Below, in pieces: positions 25,043 to 34,695 of a stretch of DNA of 36,572 nucleotides (positions within the stretch are counted from its first letter, which is position 1; each line of letters starts with the position of its first letter). A program made the translations under genes and the position numbers. The DNA comes from Bacillus sp. FJAT-27445 (lineage in GTDB: Bacteria > Bacillota > Bacilli > Bacillales > Cytobacillaceae), in assembly GCF_001510665.1 (NCBI RefSeq), contig NZ_LMTI01000002.1, forward strand, positions 119,641-156,212. The letters are read 5' to 3'. Under the pieces are notes generated by a model. It did not search any database. It had not been told where the DNA came from and worked only from the letters and a program-made list of their open reading frames with translations.

Positions 25043-25630
25043 TCACCCTTTGCGGCTTCTTCGCCAATAAAAATACCTGTCTATAAGGAGAGCGCCAATA
25101 GCCGAAACTATCGTTGTCAATAATGTGGGGACCACTATTTCAGCCGGGGAAGCAGAATTGTAATTCAGCCTGATGGCTATGACAGTTGTCGGCAAAATGG
25201 TCACGCTCGCTGTATTGATAGCAAGAAATGTAACCATTGATCGGCTTGCAGCGTCCTTTGTATTGTTCAGCGTTTGCAATTGCTCCATCGCCTTTAGTCC
25301 AAGAGGGGTGGCCGCATTCCCGAGCCCAAACATATTGGCGATCATATTGGAGAGAATATACCCCATCGCAGGGTGGTTTGCCGGGACGTCCGGAAACAGT
25401 GGCCTGACAATCGGCTTGAACAATTTGGCAAGCCCTTTTAAAATGCCCGCTTCCTCCGCAATCTTCATCATTCCCAGCCAAAAGACAAGGATGCTTATCA
25501 ACCCTATGCAAAGGGTTACAGCATCCTTTGCACCTTGGAATATCGCCTGGTTCACTTCCTGCATTGTCCCATTGAACATTGCGAATACGATTCCTACCAG
25601 TGTGAGAATGACCCATATATAATTAACCAT
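25043..25630 (-). CDS. spmA: Spore maturation protein SpmA
   Basis: 195-residue polytopic membrane protein of the nucleoside-recognition (Gate) family, partner of SpmB. The conserved NMFGLGNAATPLGLKAM segment near 97-113 identifies it. Its ATG lies in the last codons of dacB (8-nt overlap, AATGGTTAA), so translation is coupled; there is little Shine-Dalgarno sequence apart from AAAAG. A role in lowering spore core water and raising heat resistance is known from B. subtilis. Confidence 0.95.
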   Translation of the reverse strand: MVNYIWVILTLVGIVFAMFNGTMQEVNQAIFQGAKDAVTLCIGLISILVFWLGMMKIAEEAGILKGLAKLFKPIVRPLFPDVPANHPAMGYILSNMIANMFGLGNAATPLGLKAMEQLQTLNNTKDAASRSMVTFLAINTASVTILPTTVIAIRLNYNSASPAEIVVPTLLTTIVSAIGALLIDRYFYWRRSRKG

Positions 25631-26774
25631 TGCTTTTCAAGCCCATCGCTATTGGAATAAACCGCTTCAAGCCGTTTATATATCCAGTCCTTTTTTGGCT
25701 GATCCGCTTAAAATGGATAGGCACGGATTTAACCGCCCTTCCATCCAGGTAAATAATCGCCTTCCCAGCGGTCGCCATCCCATTAACAAGTTCATCCGGA
25801 AATTTGCCGCCCTTCGGAGGTTTCAGCTTGTATTCTACGGAAAACGTGCCAAATTCCCGCTCAGATGCCGGATATAGAATGGCTCTGCCAATAAAAACGT
25901 TTCCATCTTTATATGGCTTTTTATCCAACTGGATCTCTCCTTTTGGAATCACTTCCGCCATATCAAAGGTGCTGAACCCAGACTCAAACATGCTTATATG
26001 ATCATTCCAATCATTTGGAGCGTTTAGGGTAACTGCAATTAACTCCATTTCTCCCTTCTTCGCAGTAGTAACGAGTGTCCTTTTTGCACGTTTTGTGTAT
26101 CCGGTCTTTCCTCCTGTGCAAAAAGAATACATGGAGAGAAGGCGGTTTTTGTTCCTCCACTCTCTGTCCCAAGTTTCTTCAGGATTTGGGGCTCGATGCA
26201 CTTTTGCCCCTGAAATCTTCCTATACAGATCATTATTCATGGCATACCTTGTCAACAGAGCCATATCATATGCAGTAGAATAATGGTTTTCCTTATTATC
26301 CAGTCCGTGGGGATTTGAAAAAACAGTATTGTACATCCCAATTTCAGCCGCTTTTTGATTCATCAAAAAGGCGAATCCTTCCTCGCTTCCACCGACATAT
26401 TCGCCAATTGCCGCGGCAGCGTCATTTCCCGATCGAAGCATAAGCCCGTATACGAGATCCTCAAGCTTTATTCTTTCACCAGGCTTCAAGTAGATGGAGG
26501 AACCTTCTGTACGGACCGCGCTATCACTAACCTTGACATAACGTTCCATTTTACCGGACTCTATTGCCAGTATTGCTGTCATGATTTTCGTAATGCTGGC
26601 AATCCTCATTTGGGTATGCGGTTGCTTCTCAAACAATACTCGTCCCGTTTTTTGTTCCATCAAAACAGCGGCTTGGCCGCTTACCGAAAAGGCTGTTGCT
26701 GAACTGGCAGGGGCCAGGCCGAGTAACAGGATAAAAATAAGAATGCTAATGGCAGGTCGATTCAATATTTTCAT
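25623..26774 (-). CDS. dacB: DacB, sporulation D-alanyl-D-alanine carboxypeptidase (PBP5*)
   Basis: Secreted penicillin-binding protein of 383 residues that trims stem peptides of the spore cortex. Signal peptide about 1-28; active-site triad motifs SITK (S60, K63), SGN (115-117) and KTG (223-225); a C-terminal beta-rich domain follows. ATG 26774 follows AGGAGAG. First gene of the dacB-spmA-spmB operon. A SigE-like promoter just upstream agrees with the mother-cell expression known for B. subtilis dacB. The paralogue dacF also belongs to this family, but the neighbours decide for dacB. Confidence 0.95.
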   Translation of the reverse strand: MKILNRPAISILIFILLLGLAPASSATAFSVSGQAAVLMEQKTGRVLFEKQPHTQMRIASITKIMTAILAIESGKMERYVKVSDSAVRTEGSSIYLKPGERIKLEDLVYGLMLRSGNDAAAAIGEYVGGSEEGFAFLMNQKAAEIGMYNTVFSNPHGLDNKENHYSTAYDMALLTRYAMNNDLYRKISGAKVHRAPNPEETWDREWRNKNRLLSMYSFCTGGKTGYTKRAKRTLVTTAKKGEMELIAVTLNAPNDWNDHISMFESGFSTFDMAEVIPKGEIQLDKKPYKDGNVFIGRAILYPASEREFGTFSVEYKLKPPKGGKFPDELVNGMATAGKAIIYLDGRAVKSVPIHFKRISQKRTGYINGLKRFIPIAMGLKSNG

Positions 26775-26806
26775 TGAGGGTTCGCTCTCCTACTTGTATT
26801 TGTACA

Positions 26807-26834
26807 AGTTTATGCGAGTGCTGAGCCAATATGA
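26807..26834 (-). promoter_or_regulatory. SigE-like promoter of dacB-spmAB
   Basis: Minus strand TCATATT (26834-26828), 13-nt spacer, CATAAACT (26814-26807), close to the mother-cell SigE consensus. A perfect 7-bp palindrome ACTTGTA-TTTG-TACAAGT (26792-26809) overlaps the -10 and start region. Confidence 0.6.
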
Positions 26835-26912
26835 CCGAAAACGATGGATGGTCGGCATGGCGGCGAATTCGTCCCCCGGCTACACCTGCTATTTTTAAAT
26901 GGAAAACACACC

Positions 26913-26941
26913 AAAAAAACAGAGGAAATCCCCTGTTTTTT
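26913..26941 (-). terminator. Terminator of the unrecognised gene at 26971
   Basis: AAAAAACAG/CTGTTTTTT stem with a GG/CC inner part; A and T runs on both sides make it bidirectional in form. Confidence 0.85.
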
Positions 26942-26970
26942 GTTTACTATTTTGAATTATCATTTGCAAA

Positions 26971-27390
26971 CTAGTTGTGCTGCAGAACGAATTCCAGCGG
27001 AGAACGCATGTCAAAGCTTCCCTTCGACTCAATCGATTCGAAAATTCCTGGCACCTTTGCGTAGTCTATCCCTTCAAAATAAGAGGCAAACTCCTTTTGG
27101 GTATGCAGGTAGAGCCTTTTCCGGTTGCGAAGGCCCGGGTTTTTTATCATACAGGCAAGCGCCACCAAGTCCTTAAAATATATTCCCTTCTCACCGGCAT
27201 TAAAAAGCGGGTCCTTTTCAAACGGGACAAACTCATTGAAATTTTCATCAAAATAGCGAAGGTAAAGCACATGGAGCGTTTTTTCCTTGCCTTCATCCAT
27301 GTAAGTTAGTTCGCTTCTGTTAAAAAAGTCCTCGGAAGTATTCGATTGTTCTTTTTCCAACTCGTATCCAATGCTCTTTGTAATTATCAT
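26971..27390 (-). CDS. Unrecognised protein between scpB and dacB
   Basis: A 139-residue soluble, charged protein starting MIITKSIGYELEKEQ. It has no signal peptide or membrane helix. I see no motif I can name; notable segments are LTYMDEGKEKTLHVLYLRYF and KNPGLRNRKRLYLHTQKEF. B. subtilis has ypuI at this position, but this protein is shorter and does not resemble what I recall of YpuI, so I give no symbol. Start ATG 27390 is preferred, since GGAGAGG lies 9 nt before it; ATG 27420 is in frame but has no site. It has its own terminator and a probable weak promoter in the 113-bp gap after scpB. Confidence 0.75.
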   Translation of the reverse strand: MIITKSIGYELEKEQSNTSEDFFNRSELTYMDEGKEKTLHVLYLRYFDENFNEFVPFEKDPLFNAGEKGIYFKDLVALACMIKNPGLRNRKRLYLHTQKEFASYFEGIDYAKVPGIFESIESKGSFDMRSPLEFVLQHN

Positions 27391-27503
27391 GCCTGCTGTC
27401 CTCTCCTTATCAACAATCATATTTCCATTTTAACACAAGAGGGTATATTGGCCCCGCTCCCTGCTTCAAGTGAAATAGAGAATGCAGCCCTTGCTCAACA
27501 GCT

Positions 27504-28082
27504 TTACTGATCCTGAAACTTTCCGAAGAATAGGTCGGCTTCTTCCTGGATGAATTCATCTTCATTTTTATCAGGAAGAGGCGGTAGTTCCTCGAGGCTT
27601 TTCAAACCAAAGTAGTCTAAAAATTCTTTCGTGGTCCCATATAGATAGGCACGTCCGGATCCTTCAGCACGCCCGGCTTCTTTAATTAGTGCCTTGGACA
27701 TTAATGTGTGAAGAGGCCTTTCTGTTTTCACGCCACGTATGTCCTCAATTTCAGATCGGGTAATCGGCTGTTTGTACGCAATAATCGCCAGTGTTTCCAA
27801 TGCCGCCTGCGAGAGGGTTGAGGTACCGGGCGATTCAACCAGCTTCTTCAGGTATGGCGCATTTTCCTTTTTGGTTCCAAGCTGTACAGTGCCGGCAAGG
27901 AGCATGACAGTGAGGCCGCGGCTGGAATCGTTCTCCAGCTTTTCCTTTAAGTCCTCTACCAATTCTGAAGCCCTCGCCTCCTCCACCTCCAGTACTTGCG
28001 CTACCTGTTTGATGGTTAACCCCTCATCACCGGCGGCGAATAACAGGCTTTCAAGTATGCTATGAAAATTAATAATATCCAA
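27504..28082 (-). CDS. scpB: Segregation and condensation protein ScpB
   Basis: 192-residue winged-helix (kite) subunit of the SMC-ScpAB condensin, which compacts and segregates the chromosome. Conserved segments include [38 protein letters not shown] and [13 protein letters not shown], and an acidic tail ending ADLFFGKF. The start is TTG 28082 preceded by GAGGAG at 10 nt; no ATG fits the family N-terminus. It overlaps the scpA stop by 14 nt. Confidence 0.95.
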   Translation of the reverse strand: MDIINFHSILESLLFAAGDEGLTIKQVAQVLEVEEARASELVEDLKEKLENDSSRGLTVMLLAGTVQLGTKKENAPYLKKLVESPGTSTLSQAALETLAIIAYKQPITRSEIEDIRGVKTERPLHTLMSKALIKEAGRAEGSGRAYLYGTTKEFLDYFGLKSLEELPPLPDKNEDEFIQEEADLFFGKFQDQ

Positions 28083-28842
28083 CTGCCGCTGCTCCTCTCT
28101 GTGCAGGAATGATGTGAATCCCGCCGAAATTCTCGGTTTGTTCCGCGATAATTTCGTTCCGTTTCATAAGTTCCAGCACCGCCAGAAATGTTACGACGAT
28201 ATAATCCTTTTCAGGGAGAGGGAACAAATCATAAAAATCAACGCCTTTGGCCTTGTCGCTCAATAAATCGAGGATTTCATCCATCCTTTTCTCAATTGAT
28301 ATTTCCTGGCGGGCAATTTTTGTCGCAAGTGGTTTTTGCAGGCGCTTTCTTCTCATAAGCTTTTGGAAAGCACCGAGCATATCATAGAGAGAGACAGTAG
28401 GCGGCAAGGCCCTCTGGGTGATTGCTTCCTTTTGAAATTCAGAAAGATCGCTTGGAGCCTTTGTATATATCAGGCTCCGTTCCTCCTCGAACTCCTTTAA
28501 GCCGTGTGCCGCTTCCTTGAACTTTTTGTATTCAATCAGCCTTTCAACAAGTTCATCCCGTGGATCTTCCTCAAACCCAGTCTCAATTCCATCATCAAAT
28601 AGCTCCTCTTCCTGTTTTGGAAGGAGCATTTTGCTCTTAATCGCCAGCAAAGTCGCGGCCATGACAAGGTACTCGCTTGCCAAGTCAAGCTTCAATTCTT
28701 TCATGGTATGGATGTAGAGAAGATATTGCTCGGTAATTTGGGCTACCGGGATATCATATATATCAATTTCAAGCGAATTAATTAGATGGAGCAGCAAATC
28801 AAGCGGCCCCTCGAATGTATCGATTTTCACATTATAATGCAT
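28069..28842 (-). CDS. scpA: Segregation and condensation protein ScpA (kleisin)
   Basis: 257-residue kleisin that bridges the SMC heads and binds ScpB. The N-terminus [19 protein letters not shown] is the family signature, and the C-terminal winged helix ([15 protein letters not shown]) is intact. ATG 28842 follows GGTGAAG. A good SigA promoter lies about 50 nt upstream. scpA and scpB overlap, so they are translated together in fixed ratio. Confidence 0.96.
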   Translation of the reverse strand: MHYNVKIDTFEGPLDLLLHLINSLEIDIYDIPVAQITEQYLLYIHTMKELKLDLASEYLVMAATLLAIKSKMLLPKQEEELFDDGIETGFEEDPRDELVERLIEYKKFKEAAHGLKEFEEERSLIYTKAPSDLSEFQKEAITQRALPPTVSLYDMLGAFQKLMRRKRLQKPLATKIARQEISIEKRMDEILDLLSDKAKGVDFYDLFPLPEKDYIVVTFLAVLELMKRNEIIAEQTENFGGIHIIPAQRGAAAVGYY

Positions 28843-28889
28843 AAGTTCTTCACCAAAGTTTCTTCTTTTTTTTCAAACAAACTATTACT

Positions 28890-28919
28890 AGTATAGAGGA
28901 TTGAAATAGGTTATTCCAA
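28890..28919 (-). promoter_or_regulatory. SigA promoter of scpAB
   Basis: Minus strand TTGGAA (28919-28914), 18-nt spacer, TATACT (28895-28890). Confidence 0.65.
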
Positions 28920-29014
28920 CAAGAATTTAGCTCCTGTGGCTTTTGAGGTGTTTTTTACCAAAATAAAAACAAGAACAATGGTGATAGGCGCCCAGACACT
29001 AACTCCCTTTCTCG

Positions 29015-29023
29015 CATAGCATG
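29015..29023 (+). promoter_or_regulatory. Possible sporulation -10 before the YjcZ-like gene
   Basis: CATAGCATG resembles the late mother-cell SigK -10 (CATANNNTA), with AC bases at a suitable -35 distance. The match is partial. Confidence 0.3.
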
Positions 29024-29059
29024 TAAGGAAAATACAAAACCTTATAGGAGGTTATTCAT

Positions 29060-29152
29060 ATGTCAGGTGGAGTACGTGGATTTGGCGCAGGGTTCGCTTT
29101 AATTGTTGTCCTCTTCATCCTTTTAGTAATTGTCGGTGCTTCCTGGTATTAA
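29060..29152 (+). CDS. YjcZ-family sporulation microprotein
   Basis: A 30-residue peptide: a Gly-rich start (MSGGVRGFGAGF) followed by one hydrophobic helix (ALIVVLFILLVIVGASWY). This is the typical YjcZ-family pattern found in many copies in Bacillaceae spores. The ATG follows TAGGAGG at an ideal distance, and a SigK-like -10 lies upstream. It is inserted between scpA and ypuF and is followed immediately by a dispersed repeat. Membrane location is predicted; the exact role is unknown. Too short for normal gene calling. Confidence 0.85.
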   Translation: MSGGVRGFGAGFALIVVLFILLVIVGASWY

Positions 29153-29342
29153 GAAAAGCGCAAGCGCCCGTTTAGCACCGTATGGACTGGAGGGCCCCGA
29201 TGTTGACTTATCGTAGCGAGGGGACCGAAGTACACTAGGTGCTGGGCGCTCCTCGGAAAAGAAGAACACTTTTCCTTCGTGCGATGCTTTGCTGCCGCAG
29301 CGTTCCTTGTGGAGCTAGACAATTAGAAAAGCGCAAGCGCCC
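29152..29342 (+). repeat. Structured dispersed repeat flanked by 18-bp direct repeats
   Basis: The segment begins and ends with AGAAAAGCGCAAGCGCCC (29152-29169 and 29325-29342). Inside, AGCGCCC plus AGCACC pairs with GGTGCTGGGCGCT (about 29239-29251), and GGAAAAG/CTTTTCC forms a further hairpin. GGAGCTAGACAATT precedes the second direct repeat. It resembles the GCGCAAGCGC-type intergenic repeats scattered in Bacillaceae genomes, possibly related to bcr-like elements; this is from memory. It has no coding capacity. Confidence 0.75.
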
Positions 29343-29352
29343 TGTTAACGAG

Positions 29353-29384
29353 TAAAAGCCCGCAGTTTCCTTGCGGGCTCTTTA
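29353..29384 (+). terminator. Terminator-like hairpin before ypuF
   Basis: AGCCCGCA/TGCGGGCT 8-bp stem with a short A tract before and CTTT after. Likely ends transcripts from the YjcZ-like gene; the T run is short on either strand. Confidence 0.55.
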
Positions 29385-29439
29385 ATGTTCCGATATGTTA
29401 AACTTAATGGAAGTTCAACAAATTAGCGGGAGGATTGGC

Positions 29440-30519
<1,080 letters not shown>

Positions 30520-30609
30520 TTATACAATGAATACCCAGTAAATGATCCCCCAGACTAGGGCAAAGGCCAATAGGCCAAGAAGAAGCGCCAAGTTGTTTTT
30601 ATTCGGCAA
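30520..30609 (-). CDS. Likely 29-residue single-helix membrane peptide
   Basis: TTG 30609 is preceded at 6-7 nt by GGAGGTGG, a strong ribosome site, and opens a frame of 29 codons. The peptide starts MPNKNNLALLLGLLAF and continues as one hydrophobic helix with aromatic residues (ALVWGIIYWVFIV) to TAA. The polar head followed by a Trp/Tyr-bordered helix looks like a real membrane microprotein. I do not recognise its family. It is divergent from ypuA and upstream of ribT on the same strand. Conservation would be needed to be sure. Confidence 0.5.
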   Translation of the reverse strand: MPNKNNLALLLGLLAFALVWGIIYWVFIV

Positions 30610-30683
30610 TTTCTTCCACCTCCAGTAAAATGGATGCCAATGCCAACAATTCTACACTATAATAAATAAAATATCCATACCTC

Positions 30684-30711
30684 TTGCCCGCCTTAACAGG
30701 GCTGGTATACT
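30684..30711 (+). promoter_or_regulatory. SigA promoter of ypuA
   Basis: TTGCCC (30684-30689), 16-nt spacer, TATACT (30706-30711) with TGG before it (extended -10), 56 nt before the ypuA ATG. Confidence 0.6.
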
Positions 30712-30766
30712 TATATTCCAGAATTTGCACTGGACAAGGGCCAAAACTACTTTATTGGGAGGGCTT

Positions 30767-31630
30767 ATGAAAAAATTGCTTTGTATCTTATTAGCTGCAG
30801 GTATTGTGGCGATGCCAATTACCGCCATGGCCGATTTAGCCGAGGGAGACATGATTGTCACCTTGGGAGAAAACTTATCTGAGGGGCAAAAGGAAGCCTT
30901 ACTGAAGGAAATGGACGCACCCCCTGATGTCCAGGTGATTACGGTCTCGAACGAGGAAGAACACCAGTATTTAGGCAAATATGTATCAAGAGCACTCATC
31001 GGGACACGGGCGATTTCCTCATCTGCAATTACTATGAATAAGAAAGACACTGGCCTGACTGTTAAAACGAAAAATATCACCTGGGTGACGGATGAAATGT
31101 ATCTGAATGCCCTAATGACAGCCGGGGTAAAGGATGCCAGCATTTATATCACAGCACCTGTTTCCGTTTCAGGAACAGCGGCCCTTACAGGGATAATTAA
31201 GGCCTATGAAATATCCGCTGACAAAACCATTCCGGAAGACATAAAACAGGCAGCGAACCATGAAATGGTTGAAACCGCCAAATTAGGGGATTCCATAGGC
31301 AAGGAAAATGCCGCTGCCCTTATTGCAAAAGTAAAGGAAGAAATTGCAAAGGGGAAACCGAAAGACGAGGCGGAATTAAAATCTTTGATTCAGCAGCAGG
31401 CCAATGAGTTGAAAGTGGAATTGAGCAACGAAGAACTTCAGGCGCTGACCTCTCTTTTTAAGAAGCTTCAGGACTTGGATATCAACTGGAATCAAGTCGG
31501 GGATCAGCTTGAGAAGGCAAAAGACCAGTTTTCGAAATTTCTTGATTCCGATGAAGGAAAAGGTATTTTAGCCAGCCTGAAGAAATTTTTCGCAAGCATA
31601 GCCGAAGCTATCCGTTCCTTTTTCAATTAA
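30767..31630 (+). CDS. ypuA: YpuA, secreted DUF1002 protein
   Basis: 287-residue exported protein. Signal peptide about 1-22 (MKKLLCILLAAGIVAMPITAMA) with likely cleavage before DLAEGD. The DUF1002 body contains GENLSEGQKEALL, the KDTGLTVKTKNITWVT segment and a helical, charged C-terminal half ending KKFFASIAEAIRSFF, which is amphipathic. Function is unknown; some Bacillus members have been linked to envelope stress. Start is ATG 30767 after GGGAGGG; upstream in-frame TTG 30725 has no support. Own promoter and terminator. It is placed beside lysA as in B. subtilis, although ppiB is absent here. Confidence 0.9.
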   Translation: MKKLLCILLAAGIVAMPITAMADLAEGDMIVTLGENLSEGQKEALLKEMDAPPDVQVITVSNEEEHQYLGKYVSRALIGTRAISSSAITMNKKDTGLTVKTKNITWVTDEMYLNALMTAGVKDASIYITAPVSVSGTAALTGIIKAYEISADKTIPEDIKQAANHEMVETAKLGDSIGKENAAALIAKVKEEIAKGKPKDEAELKSLIQQQANELKVELSNEELQALTSLFKKLQDLDINWNQVGDQLEKAKDQFSKFLDSDEGKGILASLKKFFASIAEAIRSFFN

Positions 31631-31660
31631 AAGAATAGAAGTTTGTTAGGTTGATTGAAC

Positions 31661-31689
31661 AAAAGCGTTCGCACTGCGGATGCTTTTTC
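31661..31689 (+). terminator. ypuA terminator
   Basis: AAAAGCGTTCGC/GCGGATGCTTTT stem with two G-T pairs and a 3-nt loop, then TTTTT. Confidence 0.85.
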
Positions 31690-31695
31690 ATTTTC

Positions 31696-31735
31696 AAAAA
31701 AAAAAAAGAAACTGCTCTTATTTCCGGGCAGTTTC
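31696..31735 (-). terminator. lysA terminator overlapping its last codons
   Basis: Minus strand GAAACTGC/GCAGTTTC 8-bp stem; the 5' arm encodes the end of LysA and the loop contains the TAA stop; twelve T follow. Confidence 0.9.
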
Positions 31736-33052
31736 CTTTTCGAATGAATGTGTATAAGGCAGGTCATATTGCAGAAGATCCCCATAAGTTTCCCTTTTCA
31801 CAACGAGGGTGGCTTGCCCGTTTTCCGCAAAGACTACAGCCGGCCTTGGAATCCTATTATAATTATTGGCCATTGAATAGCCGTAAGCACCGGTGCAGAA
31901 AACAGCGAGAATTTCTTCCTGCCCAGATTCCGGAAGCGGCAAGTCCCAGATGAGCATATCACCCGATTCACAGCATTTCCCTGCAATCGACACTGTTTCC
32001 GTTGGCGTGGCTAGCGGCCTGCCTGCGAGGACAGCCTCGTATTTGGCCTGGTAAAGCGCTGGTCTGATGTTGTCGCTCATTCCCCCGTCAACGGCGAGGT
32101 ATTTCCTTACTCCGGGAACTTCTTTACTCGAACCGGTCTTGTAAAGCGTAATTCCGGCATCGCCGACAAGCGAACGGCCTGGTTCAATCCAAATTTCCGG
32201 CATTTCCATGGAATGGGAAGCGGCAAGGCTTTTTACCTCAGCGATGATTTCGCTCACGTAAGCCGATGGCGCGAGCGGCTTGTCCTCATCGGTGTACCTA
32301 ATCCCAAAACCGCCGCCTAGATTCAGCACTTTTGTTTTAAAAGAATAGGTTTTCTCCCATTCTGAGAGTTTGTTGACAATTTTTTTTGCGGCCAGGATAA
32401 ACCCTGTTGTTTCAAAAATTTGCGAACCAATATGGCAATGGACCCCCAGGACTTCAAAATATTTGTTGTCCAGTGCCTCGCGCAATGCGTTTTCCGCTTG
32501 CCCGTTCTGCAAGTCAAACCCGAACTTGGAATCCTCCTGACCGGTAAGGATATAGTCATGTGTATGGGCCTCTATGCCGGGGGTAACTCGGAGCAGTATT
32601 TTAACCTTATCCTGCTTCACATCACAAATTTCTTTTAGGATGCCCAACTCCTGGAAATTATCGACAACTACACAACCAATCCCCATGTTAATGGCCATCT
32701 CAAGTTCTTCCTTGCTCTTATTGTTCCCATGGAAATGAATTTTTTCAACGGGAAAGCCTGCGGCCTTGGCAGTGTATAGCTCTCCTCCTGAGACAACATC
32801 GAGGGACAGCCCTTCCTCGGCTGCAAGCTGGGCCATAGCGATTGTTGAAAACGCTTTGCTCGCATAGGCAACCTGCGCCTTTACTCCCTGCTTTTCAAAT
32901 TCACGTTTAAATCCTCTGGCACGTTCCCGAATTAATGCTACATCATATACATAAAGCGGTGTTCCAAAGCGGCTCGCCAAATCAATGGCGTCCACACCTC
33001 CAATTTCAAGGTTGCCTAACTGGTTTACTCCTATTGTTCCATGAAAATGCAT
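31718..33052 (-). CDS. lysA: Diaminopimelate decarboxylase LysA
   Basis: PLP enzyme that makes L-lysine from meso-diaminopimelate, the last step of lysine synthesis. 444 residues. Motifs: YASKAF with PLP lysine K66, HFHGNN, HCHIGSQI, LNLGGGFGIRY, EPGRSLVG, and CCESGD with the active-site cysteine. The start is ATG 33052 (MHFHGT), with GGGAGAGGG before it and agreement with homologues; the in-frame codon at 33073 is not needed. It is separated from spoVAF by a terminator, so it probably has a separate promoter, although I see none that is convincing in the 58-bp leader. Confidence 0.97.
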   Translation of the reverse strand: MHFHGTIGVNQLGNLEIGGVDAIDLASRFGTPLYVYDVALIRERARGFKREFEKQGVKAQVAYASKAFSTIAMAQLAAEEGLSLDVVSGGELYTAKAAGFPVEKIHFHGNNKSKEELEMAINMGIGCVVVDNFQELGILKEICDVKQDKVKILLRVTPGIEAHTHDYILTGQEDSKFGFDLQNGQAENALREALDNKYFEVLGVHCHIGSQIFETTGFILAAKKIVNKLSEWEKTYSFKTKVLNLGGGFGIRYTDEDKPLAPSAYVSEIIAEVKSLAASHSMEMPEIWIEPGRSLVGDAGITLYKTGSSKEVPGVRKYLAVDGGMSDNIRPALYQAKYEAVLAGRPLATPTETVSIAGKCCESGDMLIWDLPLPESGQEEILAVFCTGAYGYSMANNYNRIPRPAVVFAENGQATLVVKRETYGDLLQYDLPYTHSFEKETARK

Positions 33053-33110
33053 GAATTTCCCTCTCCCTATCAAAATGGCGTCAAATCATGTGCGATTTGG
33101 GCAGTCGGGT

Positions 33111-33144
33111 AAAAAAAAGGACAGCCCCTTGGCTGGTACTGTCC
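33111..33144 (-). terminator. spoVAF terminator
   Basis: Minus strand GGACAG/CTGTCC outer stem, with an alternative inner CAGCC/GGCTG stem, followed by eight T (33118-33111). Confidence 0.85.
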
Positions 33145-33219
33145 AAAAACAATGATGCCCGTCCCTTTTAATTAAAAATTACTTTAGCATATCCAACATC
33201 ATTCCGCAATGCATTTTCG

Positions 33220-34695
33220 TTACTTTGAGGACTGGCGAGAGCGATTGTGGGCATGCATAATTTTCGGCCGAAGGAGGGCCCCGGGAACTGCTCTTCGGAT
33301 TAAAATTTGGATCGAAGCTTTAGGGTCAAATGGGAGGAATGGCCACAAGTATGGGATTCCAAAAGAGTTGATTCGAATCAATAGCAGCAAATAAATGGTT
33401 ATGGCTATGATAAACCCAGGAGTATGGAAGAGTGCGACAATGATAAGTATAAAAAACCTGCCAATTTTATTCGCCACACTCAATTCATAGCTTGGGGTCG
33501 TAAATGTACCTATTCCCGAAACGGCTACATAGAGAATAACCTCGGGAACGAATAGGCCGACATCAACTGCAATTTGGCCGATCAGTACAGCCGCAATCAA
33601 TCCCATTGCCGTTGATAACGGTGTAGGTGTATGTATGGCCGCGATCCGCAAAAATTCTATTCCCAAATCCGCGAGCAGCACCTGAACAATCATGGGGATG
33701 CTGCTTTTGTCATTTGGGCCAATATACTTTAAATTTTCAGGAAGAAGGCCTGGTTCGACCACAAATAAGTACCAGAGCGGCAGGAGAAATATTGAAGAGA
33801 AAATCCCTAAAAACCTAGTCCACCGCACAAAAGTCCCCACTGCTGGAGACTGCCTGTATTCTTCTGCATGCTGGACGTGATGAAAAAATGTTGCTGGTGC
33901 AATAATTACGCTTGGCGAGGTGTCCACATAAACAAGGACATGCCCTTCAAGCAAATGGACTGAGGCAACATCCGCCCTTTCAGTGTATCTCACTAATGGA
34001 TACGGATTAAACCCTTGTTTAACGATAAACTCCTCAACAGTCTTATCCGCCATCGGCAGGCCATCCACTTCGATTGCATTTAGTTCCTTCTTTATTTTCT
34101 CGACAAGGCCTGGATGGGCTACATTTTCAATATATCCAATCGCGATATCGGTTTTTGACCTTAGCCCAACATGGATCAGTTCAAAACGGAGCCGTTCGTC
34201 ACGAATCCTTCTCCTCGTAAGCGCAGTGTTCAGGACAATATTCTCAACAAACCCATCCCTCGAGCCTCTGACAACTTTCTCAGTATCCGGCTCCTGCGGC
34301 TGCCTGCCAGGATATCCTCTTGTATCGACGGAAAGGCCAACTCCCTCTCCCTCCATGACAAAAACAATCATGCCGGACAGGACTGCCAAAACAAAATCCT
34401 CAATGGAATAGATCCTGGACACCGATTGATGAACGAGGTTCTGTTCAATGTGCTGGAGCAATCCTGTCACAAGTTTCCTGTTCTCGTTGGTTTCATCCAG
34501 CGTCTCAATGATTTCAATGATAAACGCTGTTTCACACAGGCCGTTCACATAGTAGAAATGGACGTCCTTCCTTAAAATCTTGAGTTTCCTGACACCTAAG
34601 TCAAAGCTCTTGCCAAGGCCGGCATGCTCTTTCATATACCTTTCAATTTCTGACAGGGACTTAGGCAACTCTGTTTTTTCTTCATCCTTGTTCAT
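33220..34695 (-). CDS. spoVAF: Stage V sporulation protein AF (GerA-family membrane protein)
   Basis: 491-residue GerA-family protein, related to the A subunits of germinant receptors, located in the spore inner membrane. N-terminal soluble half (about 1-285), then hydrophobic segments from about 290 to 460, including [19 protein letters not shown] and the conserved [19 protein letters not shown]. Start is ATG 34695 with GGAGTGG before it; the longer frame reads through the ribosome site. It overlaps the end of spoVAEA by 14 nt. In B. subtilis SpoVAF is needed for normal germination efficiency and interacts with the SpoVA channel. Confidence 0.94.
   Translation of the reverse strand: MNKDEEKTELPKSLSEIERYMKEHAGLGKSFDLGVRKLKILRKDVHFYYVNGLCETAFIIEIIETLDETNENRKLVTGLLQHIEQNLVHQSVSRIYSIEDFVLAVLSGMIVFVMEGEGVGLSVDTRGYPGRQPQEPDTEKVVRGSRDGFVENIVLNTALTRRRIRDERLRFELIHVGLRSKTDIAIGYIENVAHPGLVEKIKKELNAIEVDGLPMADKTVEEFIVKQGFNPYPLVRYTERADVASVHLLEGHVLVYVDTSPSVIIAPATFFHHVQHAEEYRQSPAVGTFVRWTRFLGIFSSIFLLPLWYLFVVEPGLLPENLKYIGPNDKSSIPMIVQVLLADLGIEFLRIAAIHTPTPLSTAMGLIAAVLIGQIAVDVGLFVPEVILYVAVSGIGTFTTPSYELSVANKIGRFFILIIVALFHTPGFIIAITIYLLLLIRINSFGIPYLWPFLPFDPKASIQILIRRAVPGALLRPKIMHAHNRSRQSSK

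Noticed and set aside
25140-25622. Long overlapping frames (149 and 158 codons) on both strands inside spmA
   Set aside because: They are shadows of the well-supported spmA gene; no ribosome sites and unnatural composition.
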